DNA of 64,000 bases from NCBI GenBank assembly GCA_946548085.1, contig CAMNPN010000040.1, positions 1 to 64,000 on the forward strand, in the 5' to 3' direction. Below the pieces are notes generated by a model, which ran no database searches, was not told the DNA's origin, and saw only the letters and a program-made list of their open reading frames with translations. This document shows positions 8,527 to 16,355 of this stretch, piece after piece; within the stretch, counting starts at the first letter, position 1; each line of letters opens with the position of its first letter. This stretch comes from an uncultured Prevotella sp. (GTDB lineage Bacteria; Bacteroidota; Bacteroidia; Bacteroidales; Bacteroidaceae). Made by a program: the position numbers and the translations under genes.

Positions 8527-9597
8527 ATGAAAAGATTATTGTTCTTATTGACGATAGTGCTGGTGACTGGCATAAGCCAGGCGCAGCCCAAGCAGCGCCG
8601 CAGCCAGCAGCGCGCCGAACAGCAACAGCAGCGCAAGAGTCCCTCCTCGGCCATGTCTATCCGTGCGCAGATATCCTTCCCGACGGCTGTCGACATGCCG
8701 GAAGACGTGGTGTGGCGACGCGACATCTATCGAGAGATCGACCTGACGAAGGACGAGAACGCCGGGCTCTACTATCCCGTACAGCCTGAGGGCAAGCAGA
8801 TGAACCTCTTCACCTACATCTTCAAACTGGCGCAGAACAATTATATCCCCGTCTATGAGTACTCTATCGCCAACGATGGGGCCGACGTGTTCAACGACCA
8901 GACGAAGGTCGACATGAAGACGGTGCTCGACGACCGCCACATCTTCTACGAGGAGCAAGACGGCAAGCTGAAGGTCGACAACAGCGACATCCCCTCGCAG
9001 GAGGTCACGAAATACTACCTCAAGGAGAGCGCCTACTACGACCAGGCCAACGCCGTCTTCCACATCAAGGTGATGGCCCTCTGCCCTGTGATGATGCGCG
9101 AGGACGACTTTGGCGGCGAGGCCACGCAGTACCCCCTCTTCTGGGTGAAGTACAGCGACCTGGAGCCCTTCCTCAATCGCCAGACGGTGATGACGTCGAA
9201 CCTCAACAATGCCGCTACGATGACCATGGACGACTTCTTCACCCTCAACAGGTATCGCGGCAAGATCTACAAGACCAACAATGCCCAGGGCAAGACGCTC
9301 ATGCAGCTCTGCAACGGCGACACCACGAAACTCTCTGCTGAGCAGAAGCGCATCGAGCAGGAGCTCGAGGCCTTCCGCAAGAACATCTTCGGCGACCCTG
9401 CGCGCAAGGACTCGCTCGACAGCATCGCCAACGCGAACCCGCAGAACGTGAAGGCTGCCAAGAAGGCGAAGGCCAAGGGTAATCGTGCGCCCAAGAGCAG
9501 CGTGCGACGCTCGAAAGCCTCTAAGTCGAAGAGCGGTTCAGGCAGCTCTTCCGCCTCCAGCGGGGCACGCGTCTCCGTTCGTCGCCAGCGTCACTGA
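8527..9597 (+). CDS. gldN: Type IX secretion ring protein GldN/PorN
   Basis: A periplasmic protein that forms the type IX ring with GldK. The signal peptide (residues 1-20) ends in ISQAQ. The conserved body includes DVVWRRDIYREIDL and NAGLYYPVQP, characteristic of GldN. The last roughly 45 residues are a Lys/Arg/Ser-rich low-complexity tail with no hydrophobic content. Such a basic tail is notable and could bind nucleic acid or lipopolysaccharide, but this is speculation. The gene closes the porP-gldKLMN operon. Confidence 0.92.
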   Translation: MKRLLFLLTIVLVTGISQAQPKQRRSQQRAEQQQQRKSPSSAMSIRAQISFPTAVDMPEDVVWRRDIYREIDLTKDENAGLYYPVQPEGKQMNLFTYIFKLAQNNYIPVYEYSIANDGADVFNDQTKVDMKTVLDDRHIFYEEQDGKLKVDNSDIPSQEVTKYYLKESAYYDQANAVFHIKVMALCPVMMREDDFGGEATQYPLFWVKYSDLEPFLNRQTVMTSNLNNAATMTMDDFFTLNRYRGKIYKTNNAQGKTLMQLCNGDTTKLSAEQKRIEQELEAFRKNIFGDPARKDSLDSIANANPQNVKAAKKAKAKGNRAPKSSVRRSKASKSKSGSGSSSASSGARVSVRRQRH

Positions 9598-9635
9598 TCC
9601 TGCATGCCATGTCTTTCATGCCTTGTAACTATGTG

Positions 9636-9766
9636 TCTGACTACAGTCGGACACCTGACTGACTTAAGTCAGACACTTGTCCGACTATAGTCAGTCAACT
9701 CTCCGACTTAAGTCAGACATACGCTTTAGTGCCTGCTTCGAGTCGGATTGCACCCTGTTTCGAGTC
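9636..9766. repeat. Array of six imperfect palindromes on a 22-bp period
   Basis: Four near-palindromes of the form YGACTnnAGTCRG are centred at 9643.5, 9665.5, 9687.5 and 9709.5, exactly 22 bases apart. Two half-conserved units ending in CGAGTC follow at 9739.5 and 9761.5, again 22 bases apart, after a 30-base step. The array lies between the gldN stop and the promoter of the next gene, so it could be an operator cluster or a minisatellite. Nothing else is visible in this 309-base gap apart from the hairpin and promoter listed separately. Confidence 0.7.
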
Positions 9767-9833
9767 TGTTGCCAGCGCACTTTCCTGAACGATCCAGCGA
9801 TGGCGATAAAAAAGTAAACGGTGTGAAAGGAAA

Positions 9834-9866
9834 ATTTCCCCCGAATGCTTGGCCGTTCGGGGAAAT
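9834..9866 (+). terminator. Hairpin overlapping the downstream promoter
   Basis: ATTTCCCCCGAA pairs with TTCGGGGAAAT (one bulge) and is followed by CTTTG. It could end the gldN transcript. Its second arm overlaps the spacer of the next promoter. Confidence 0.5.
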
Positions 9867-9879
9867 CTTTGTATTTTTG
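9848..9879 (+). promoter_or_regulatory. Promoter of the outer-membrane barrel gene
   Basis: CTTG at 9848-9851 and TATTTTTG at 9872-9879 are separated by 20 bases. The leader to the ATG at 9907 is about 20 nt. Confidence 0.65.
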
Positions 9880-9906
9880 CAGCGGTAACACAAATTTTAA
9901 TCAATC

Positions 9907-10530
9907 ATGAAGAAAGTAATCACTTTGGTAGTGCTCATCGCGGCGGTGTCGCTGACGGCTCAGGCACAGGGTCTTAAGTTTGGCGTAAAGGGTGGCCTGA
10001 ACATCTCGAAGATGTCGTTCAGCAAGGATGTGGTGAGTTCCGACAACAAGACGGGCTTCTTCGTTGGTCCGTCGCTGAAGCTGTCGCTGCCCGCAGGCTT
10101 CAGCGCCGACATCGCAGCACTCTACGATGAGCGCAGCACAGACGTCTCAGGCAGCAAGACCACGGCCGTTGAAGGGGACATTATCACGAGCACCTCGGGT
10201 ACGGAGACCATCAAGCAGAAGTCGCTGCAGATTCCTCTCAACCTGCGTTACAACATCGGACTCAGCAGTATGGCTGGCCTGTATCTGGCCGCCGGCCCTC
10301 AGTTCGGATTCCCTGTGGCAGACAAGGTGCTCAAGACGGAGTTTGGCGATTATCGCCTGAAGGATGCCAACCTGAGCATCAACTTCGGCGCCGGCCTCTA
10401 TCTCATGGGCCATCTCGAGGTGGGCTTTACCTATAACCTGGCCGCAGGAAAGTCGGGCGAGTTCAAGGACTGGAACGATGTGGATACTCACAACAACGCC
10501 TGGCAGATTTCGGCTGCCTACTATTTCTAA
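9907..10530 (+). CDS. Outer-membrane beta-barrel protein, PorT/porin-like family
   Basis: A small (207 aa) predicted beta-barrel with a signal peptide ending in LTAQAQ. The mature start GLKFGVKGGLNISKM is typical of the Bacteroidota outer-membrane beta-barrel family, and the protein ends in an aromatic residue (AAYYF) as barrel substrates of the BAM machinery do. The pattern of alternating hydrophobic strands continues throughout. No specific function is known. It has its own promoter and lies 15 bases before priA, so the two could be cotranscribed. Confidence 0.8.
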   Translation: MKKVITLVVLIAAVSLTAQAQGLKFGVKGGLNISKMSFSKDVVSSDNKTGFFVGPSLKLSLPAGFSADIAALYDERSTDVSGSKTTAVEGDIITSTSGTETIKQKSLQIPLNLRYNIGLSSMAGLYLAAGPQFGFPVADKVLKTEFGDYRLKDANLSINFGAGLYLMGHLEVGFTYNLAAGKSGEFKDWNDVDTHNNAWQISAAYYF

Positions 10531-10545
10531 AAGGTAAGAAGAGCA

Positions 10546-13008
10546 TTGTACGTAGACGTCATCCTGCCGCTTCCCCTCGACGGCGTGTTCACTTATTCCG
10601 TTCCGTCAGAGATGGAGCGGCAGGTTGGCGTGGGTCATCGCGTGCTCGTGCCCTTCGGCCGCAACAAGACCTATGTGGGGATTGTCGCCAAGGTCTTGCT
10701 TACAGTTGACGGTTTGCAGCTTACTGGTGATTACTCTGCTGCAGAGGGGGGGCTTGCCGGCAAATCGTCTGTAAACAGTAAACCGTCAACCGTAAACTAT
10801 AAGGATGTCCTTCAGGTCATCGACGCGCGGCCCATCCTGCTCGACAGCCAGCTCCGCCTGTGGCGCTGGATCTCTGACTACTACCTCTCTCCCATAGGCG
10901 AGGTGTACAAGGCGGCACTCCCTGCAGGTCTGAAGGCGGAGGACGGCTATCGCCCCAAGACGGATACCTACATCCGCCTCACCCCGAAGTTCCGTTCTGA
11001 GCAGGCCCTGCACATCGCCATCGACATGCTGCAGCGCGCGCCCTCACAGCAGAAGACCTTCATCGACTTTCTGAATCTCTCGTGGAGTGGGGAGAAGGGT
11101 TCGTGGAGTGTGGAGGGTGGAGTGTGGAGGGAGAATACTCCAAGGGCAGGATCTGCCTCTGAACATACCTCCCTCCACACTCCACACTCCACACTCCTCG
11201 AGAATCCCTCCACCCTCCTCGAGAATCCCTCCACACTCCCCGAGAACCCCATCACCCGCGACGAACTCCTGAACCAGGGCCATACCCTGGCTACTATCAC
11301 CGCCCTCTGCAAGCGGGGACTCCTCGAGACCTACGAACAAGAGGTGGGGCGGCTCAATCATGGTGGCGAGCCCCATCCGGAGCGTATCAAGCCCCTCAGC
11401 CCTGCCCAGCAGGAGGCCTACAACCAGATACAGTTCTCCTTCCTTAAGAAGAAGGTGACGCTGCTGCATGGCGTCACCTCCAGCGGAAAGACGGAGATAT
11501 ACATCCATCTGATCCAGCAGGCCCTCGACAGGAAGGAGCAGGTGCTCTACCTCCTGCCGGAGATTGCGCTCACCGTACAGATGATGGAGCGCCTGCAGCG
11601 GGTCTTCGGCAATCGGCTGGGCATCTACCACTCGAAATATGCTGACGCCGAGCGCGTGGAGATCTGGCAGAAGCAGCTCTCGGGCCATCCTTACGATGTC
11701 ATCCTTGGTGCCCGCAGTGCCGTCTTCCTGCCTTTCCAGCGCCTGGGACTCGTTATCGTCGACGAGGAGCACGAGACGTCCTACAAACAGCAGGATCCCA
11801 TGCCCCGCTATCATGCCCGTAGTGCCGCCATCATGCTGGCGCAGATCTTTTCGGGGAGGGTGCTCCTCGGCACTGCCACCCCCTCTGTCGAGACCTATCA
11901 TAATGCGCAGACAGGCAAGTATGGGTATGTGGCACTGACAGAGCGCTATAAAGGCATCGAACTGCCTGAGATACAGGTTGTCGACATCAAGGACTTGCAG
12001 CATCGTAAGATGATGCGAGGGCCGTTCTCGCCCACCTTGCTGCTAAAGGTGCGCGAGGCGTTGGAGCGGGGCGAGCAGGCTATCCTCTTCCAGAATCGCC
12101 GAGGCTATGCCCCGATGGTTGAATGCAAGCAATGTGGCTGGGTGCCCCATTGCCAGCATTGCGATGTCTCGCTGACATTCCATCGCAACCTCAACCAGCT
12201 CACGTGCCACTACTGCGGCTATACCTACAGGGTGCCCACGGAGTGCCCGGCCTGTGGCAGCCGTGAGCTCATGACGCGTGGCTACGGTACGGAGAAGATC
12301 GAAGACGAGGTGCGCACCATCTTCCCTGAGGCCCGCATCGCCCGCATGGACCTCGATACCACCCGCACGCGGCAGGCCTACGAGCGCATCATCAACGATT
12401 TCTCGGCAGGCCGCACCAATATCCTTATTGGCACGCAGATGATCTCAAAGGGGCTCGACTTCGAGCGCGTGTCTGTCGTTGGCATCCTCAATGCTGATAC
12501 GATGCTCAACTATCCTGACTTCCGTGCCTACGAACACGCCTTCATGATGATGTCGCAGGTAAGCGGACGGGCTGGGCGGAAGGGCCATCGCGGACTCGTC
12601 GTCCTTCAGACGAAGAGCCCCGATCTGCCCATCATCCGTCAGGTTGTCGACAACGACTATGGCGCCCTCTATCGCAGCATCATGGCAGAGCGCCAGCAGT
12701 TCCGCTATCCGCCTTACTGTCGCCTGGTGTGTGTCTATCTCAAGCATCGTAACGACAGCCTTGTCGATACCGCGAGCCACGAACTTGGCAGTCGCTTGCG
12801 CCAGTGGTTCGGCACCCGTGTGCTGGGCCCCGACCGTCCTGCCGTCGCCAAGGTGAAGAGCCTCTCCATCCGCAAGCTCCTCGTCAAGATCGAGGCAGGG
12901 CTCGACCTCCCTACCGTCCGCAGATACTTAGCGCTTGCCCAGCAGCAGATGCTACAAGACAAGCGCTACACCTCGCTTCAGATATATTTTGACGTAGATC
13001 CACTCTGA
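10546..13008 (+). CDS. priA: Primosomal protein N' (replication restart helicase PriA)
   Basis: A 3'-5' DNA helicase that restarts stalled replication forks. Visible parts are the N-terminal DNA-binding domain, Walker A GVTSSGKTEI at 309-318, DEEH at 406-409 and eight zinc-binding cysteines (527, 530, 536, 539, 554, 557, 567, 570). The start appears to be TTG at 10546, since the family's N-terminal sequence begins there. The protein carries two foreign in-frame segments: residues about 51-86, coded by a family A element, and about 176-236, coded by a family B element. Both lie before the helicase core, where insertion may be tolerated. Without them the length is close to the normal 725-735 residues. 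Confidence 0.93.
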   Translation: MYVDVILPLPLDGVFTYSVPSEMERQVGVGHRVLVPFGRNKTYVGIVAKVLLTVDGLQLTGDYSAAEGGLAGKSSVNSKPSTVNYKDVLQVIDARPILLDSQLRLWRWISDYYLSPIGEVYKAALPAGLKAEDGYRPKTDTYIRLTPKFRSEQALHIAIDMLQRAPSQQKTFIDFLNLSWSGEKGSWSVEGGVWRENTPRAGSASEHTSLHTPHSTLLENPSTLLENPSTLPENPITRDELLNQGHTLATITALCKRGLLETYEQEVGRLNHGGEPHPERIKPLSPAQQEAYNQIQFSFLKKKVTLLHGVTSSGKTEIYIHLIQQALDRKEQVLYLLPEIALTVQMMERLQRVFGNRLGIYHSKYADAERVEIWQKQLSGHPYDVILGARSAVFLPFQRLGLVIVDEEHETSYKQQDPMPRYHARSAAIMLAQIFSGRVLLGTATPSVETYHNAQTGKYGYVALTERYKGIELPEIQVVDIKDLQHRKMMRGPFSPTLLLKVREALERGEQAILFQNRRGYAPMVECKQCGWVPHCQHCDVSLTFHRNLNQLTCHYCGYTYRVPTECPACGSRELMTRGYGTEKIEDEVRTIFPEARIARMDLDTTRTRQAYERIINDFSAGRTNILIGTQMISKGLDFERVSVVGILNADTMLNYPDFRAYEHAFMMMSQVSGRAGRKGHRGLVVLQTKSPDLPIIRQVVDNDYGALYRSIMAERQQFRYPPYCRLVCVYLKHRNDSLVDTASHELGSRLRQWFGTRVLGPDRPAVAKVKSLSIRKLLVKIEAGLDLPTVRRYLALAQQQMLQDKRYTSLQIYFDVDPL
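10698..10797 (+). repeat. Palindromic element family A, copy 1, in frame inside priA
   Basis: Left arm 10698-10725: four heptamers (GCTTACA, GTTGACG, GTTTGCA, GCTTACT). Core 10726-10769: 44 nt containing GGCTTGCCGGCAAATC. Right arm 10770-10797: four complementary heptamers ending in CGTAAAC. It codes for a peptide including TVDGLQLTGDY and KPSTVN, read in the same frame as the copy in the amylase gene. Confidence 0.85.
11084..11246 (+). repeat. Palindromic element family B, copy 1, expanded and in frame inside priA
   Basis: Seven phased heptamers of GGAGTGT type (11084-11132), a 37-nt core (11133-11169) and eleven phased heptamers of the complementary type (11170-11246, with TCGAGAA variants every third unit). 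Because 3 x 7 = 21, the expanded right arm codes for a seven-residue repeat, STLLENP. The core peptide RENTPRAGSA matches RENSPAADSA in WaaA. Confidence 0.85.
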
Positions 13009-13059
13009 CGCCCAACAGGGGAGGCCGTGGACAGCATCTACACCATGTTGAGCTCACAT

Positions 13060-16000
13060 CTACATCTTGTCAAACTCTGCCTTTAGCCACTCCATACGGG
13101 TAGAGAACCATTCCTTCACGTCCTGCACCTCGTTTTGATAGCTTCCCCAGATGTTGTAGTTGGGCCAGGTCTTTACGTTCAGCACATGCCACACGTCGTT
13201 GTTCTCCTGGGCCGAGTATTTCAGGTACTGAGCGTCAGCATTCACATTGGCCAGGATGTCGTTCATGCGTGAGTAGAAATAGTTGAAACGCTCTTTTACC
13301 CTTGCCACGAAGACGGGATCCTGGAACAGGCGCTTAAACCATTTGGTGTCTCTGATGTAGAACTCTTTCGGGTCGTAGCAGGTCTGGTTGGCCTCATCGA
13401 TATTGCCGAAAGCAACGTCCATGTCCCACATAGGTCCCATCTTCAGCTTGTCGCCACGGGCCAGGTTCATATAGCAGCTGGTAGAGAAATTACCATCAAG
13501 GTTTTTACCTATCTCCTGAATCAGATACCAGTCTACGAAGGAGTCGATGTCTATATAGGCCTGCCATCCTGTACTTGCATCAGTAAAGTTGTCGCTGAAC
13601 AAGACATGGTCTGCGTTGACCACGAAATCGTGAGCATAGTTATAGTTGTCGTCGCCGTATTCCACGTCTGGATCTTTAATGCTGACAGCATTCCCCACCT
13701 GAGAAGCATAGAAATAGCGGGAGTCGGTCTCGCTTGGGGCTCTGCAGTCGACCTCCAGCAACAAGCCTCCCTCGCCTACGTTCACACGATGCTTGGCAAC
13801 CTTCAGTTTCTCGCAGAGCAGGTAGGTGCCCTGATATTTCCCATTGAACACCAGTTCCACGAAATGACACCTGGGTGTATATTCGATGTTGCTGATGCTG
13901 CTCATATAGAAGGCAAGGGAGTTGCGGATCATCGACTTGTCGTTGTAGTTAGGAATCAGCACCCACGATTTGTCTTGAGGCATGTCCAGCATTGCAACCT
14001 TCTCCTCGAATTTCAGGGCATAGGGTTTCTTGGCGAATTTCCAGCTTGAGTTGCCGCGACCCTTGATGTTGAGCTTCGCTTCTACCACGTCGCCAGCGGC
14101 CCGTGTCTTCACGTCCTCTCTTAACAGCATGGTCGCTTTGATGTACTCTTCCTTTGAGGTCACCTCTTGCTGTCCCTCAGTGTTGATGTGCATCATTGGC
14201 AATCCTGTAAAGGAGTGAACATAGATGGTGTAGTACTTGTTCTTTGTCGAGGTGGCAATAGCCATCTTGCGAGGTCTTGTGAAGTCGATCTCGGTCTTGC
14301 CGCTCTCTGCCTCGAAGCCGTCGATGGTAACCATCGTCCCCTCGAAAGTGAAGCGGGGCTTCAGCACCTTCGCGTTGTCTGAGCCTGGCAGCCAGCATTC
14401 TACTACGCTGTCGCCAACGATTTTACAGTTGATGTTCTCTCTTAGTGTCGTGTTGTCTGTGGTAACAAACTCCATGGATAACAGCTTGGGTTCGCTGCGC
14501 TCTTCAATGAGCCTCTCAAGGGTCTCGATGCGCTGTTGCAGGTCCTCCCACATCAGCCGCAGCTGACCATTGCGCAGAGTGCGGTCGGAGCTATACTCCA
14601 CCATGTCGGCATTTTGGGGCGCAGCACTACTCAGCAGGCGTTCCTCTGTGTTGCGGCGTGTCTGTTCTGCATCCCATCGCTCACCCTCTCTGGAGCGCGA
14701 ACCTGTCATGGCGTCGAACTGTTGCTTGAGCCATGTCATGCGTTCCACGAGCCAACTCTTCATGCTGCTCACCTGCCCTTGGTATAACACCCAGGTATTG
14801 GCATCTGCTGATTTGTATGCGTCGAATGTATCCCATTTCGAGTCGTTCTCCTGGATGGCGTACTTCAGATACTGTGCGTTCTCATTGATGTTCCTGATAA
14901 TCTCTGCCTGATTGCCATAGAAGTAGTTAAAACGTTCTTTCACCGTGGCCACGAATACAGGATCCTCGAATAAACGTTGAAAACGATCCACGTTTTTGGC
15001 GACAAATCCTGTAGAACCCGTTGCCCCCGCATTGCCAAAAGCCATCTCAAAGTCCCATACCATCTCTGATGCCCCTTTCTCGTTCTTGGCAATCTCGTTG
15101 ATCAGATACCAGTCAGCCAACGCATCGATATTGTTACTCTCAATGGCGCCAAGCCCATCTCCCAACAGATACGTTCCCGTATAGCGGCCGTTGAACATCA
15201 GGTCGACGTATTCGAAGTTGGGCGTGACATCTGCCAGTTGGCTCATCTTTCCCATAAAGAATGCCGTCTGGTTATGCAGCATGGTGATGTCGTTAACATT
15301 GGGCAGCAACTGCCAGTCTGTGTGAGCAGGCATGTTCAGCAGTGATACGGCGCTGTTGAAATTCAACTTGTAGTCGTTCTTGCCCCATTCCGTCTTGCCC
15401 GACCAGTCTATCGTCTTTGTGTAGTAGCGCAGCTCGCCTTGGGCCATTATCTTGCCCGTCGTCAGTGACAGACCACCCCTTGCAGTGTTGGACAGGCTGA
15501 TGGTGGCATCATAATACGTATTGGAACTCTTCAGCTTACGGTCAGATGTTTCTGCCCATAACGTAGGAAGGCCTGTGTATGCACTTATGGTAACGGTGTA
15601 TTTTTTTGTCTGCTCTCCTGCATACACAATCAGTGTTTGTTTCGAACTGAAGTCAAAGGCCGTCTCGCTGCTTATAGCCTCCACGCCTCCAATAGTTACG
15701 CGGTCACCCTTGTACTCAAACCGCGGTATCAGGGTCTTGGCACTCATCACATTCAGTACCCTGCACTCTACTGCACTGTCGCCGATAATCACGCACTCCG
15801 CGTTCTCAACCAGTTGCATGGGGTTTTCTGAGGCCAGGAACTCCATGTGAAGCAGCTGCGGACTAGTCTGATTAACTTTGTCGTTCAGCTCGTCTATCTT
15901 CTCCTGTGCTTCGCGTATCATCTCTTGGAGGGCATAGAAATCTACGATAGATTGTTTTTCGGAAGCGTCAGACATGATAACCTTTTCGATGATCTCGATA

Positions 16001-16203
16001 TCTGTTTTGTTCACCTTGCCGTTGCCACTGATGTCTGCCTCTGTGGCGTTGAAGTTGGCTGACGGTGAGCTATTGAGGAATTTGATGATTTCCACAATAT
16101 CGGCCACATTCACCTTACCGTCGTTATTCGCGTCACCAGAGCCGGCGATCAGTATCGTCGGAACGAGGCATAAAAATACAAAGGAAAGCATTTTTTTATT
16201 CAT
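13060..16203 (-). CDS. Secreted dockerin-CotH protein with duplicated CotH domain
   Basis: A 1047-residue exported protein. After a signal peptide (about 1-20) comes a type I dockerin-like pair of calcium loops (DANNDGKVNVADI near 24 and DISGNGKVNKTDI near 57), then a short coiled coil, then two tandem copies of a CotH spore-coat kinase-like module. Copy 2 (about 580-1047) keeps the family landmarks KGRGNSSWKFAKKPYALKF and WDMDVAFGN. Copy 1 (about 120-520) has lost the glycine/serine loop, lacks roughly 90 residues in the middle and reads WDFEMAFGN, so it is probably inactive. The dockerin suggests assembly with a cohesin partner, none of which is in the window. The start ATG lies four bases after the promoter -7 box. 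Confidence 0.8.
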   Translation of the reverse strand: MNKKMLSFVFLCLVPTILIAGSGDANNDGKVNVADIVEIIKFLNSSPSANFNATEADISGNGKVNKTDIEIIEKVIMSDASEKQSIVDFYALQEMIREAQEKIDELNDKVNQTSPQLLHMEFLASENPMQLVENAECVIIGDSAVECRVLNVMSAKTLIPRFEYKGDRVTIGGVEAISSETAFDFSSKQTLIVYAGEQTKKYTVTISAYTGLPTLWAETSDRKLKSSNTYYDATISLSNTARGGLSLTTGKIMAQGELRYYTKTIDWSGKTEWGKNDYKLNFNSAVSLLNMPAHTDWQLLPNVNDITMLHNQTAFFMGKMSQLADVTPNFEYVDLMFNGRYTGTYLLGDGLGAIESNNIDALADWYLINEIAKNEKGASEMVWDFEMAFGNAGATGSTGFVAKNVDRFQRLFEDPVFVATVKERFNYFYGNQAEIIRNINENAQYLKYAIQENDSKWDTFDAYKSADANTWVLYQGQVSSMKSWLVERMTWLKQQFDAMTGSRSREGERWDAEQTRRNTEERLLSSAAPQNADMVEYSSDRTLRNGQLRLMWEDLQQRIETLERLIEERSEPKLLSMEFVTTDNTTLRENINCKIVGDSVVECWLPGSDNAKVLKPRFTFEGTMVTIDGFEAESGKTEIDFTRPRKMAIATSTKNKYYTIYVHSFTGLPMMHINTEGQQEVTSKEEYIKATMLLREDVKTRAAGDVVEAKLNIKGRGNSSWKFAKKPYALKFEEKVAMLDMPQDKSWVLIPNYNDKSMIRNSLAFYMSSISNIEYTPRCHFVELVFNGKYQGTYLLCEKLKVAKHRVNVGEGGLLLEVDCRAPSETDSRYFYASQVGNAVSIKDPDVEYGDDNYNYAHDFVVNADHVLFSDNFTDASTGWQAYIDIDSFVDWYLIQEIGKNLDGNFSTSCYMNLARGDKLKMGPMWDMDVAFGNIDEANQTCYDPKEFYIRDTKWFKRLFQDPVFVARVKERFNYFYSRMNDILANVNADAQYLKYSAQENNDVWHVLNVKTWPNYNIWGSYQNEVQDVKEWFSTRMEWLKAEFDKM

Positions 16204-16207
16204 GGTG

Positions 16208-16238
16208 CAAAGTTAAGCAATTTTCCCAAACTTTGCAA
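16208..16238 (-). promoter_or_regulatory. Leaderless promoter of the CotH gene
   Basis: On the minus strand, TTG (16236-16238) and TAACTTTG (16208-16215) are 20 bases apart. The -7 box ends four bases before the ATG at 16203, so the transcript should start within the start codon or just before it. Confidence 0.7.
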
Positions 16239-16278
16239 GTTTTCCTATAAAATATAGGACGGTGGCTAACAATTGCCT

Positions 16279-16337
16279 AAAAAAATCCCTCCTCGCTTGG
16301 CTTTGCCTCATGGCTTGTCCAAGAGCGAAGGAGGGAG
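16279..16337 (-). terminator. Rho-independent terminator after the porin gene
   Basis: On the minus strand, TCCCTCCTTCGCTCTT pairs with AAGCGAGGAGGGA around a central loop and is followed by seven T residues. It lies just after the stop at 16356. Confidence 0.8.
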
Positions 16338-16355
16338 ATGTGCTGTTGTCGCGTT

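Noticed and set aside
9636..9766. 22-bp palindrome array as a CRISPR
   Set aside because: Units are only 22 bases including the gap, with no room for spacers of normal size.
11084..11246. Repeated units that might be read as a CRISPR-like array
   Set aside because: Units are contiguous heptamers with no unique spacers, lie inside priA and there are no cas genes.
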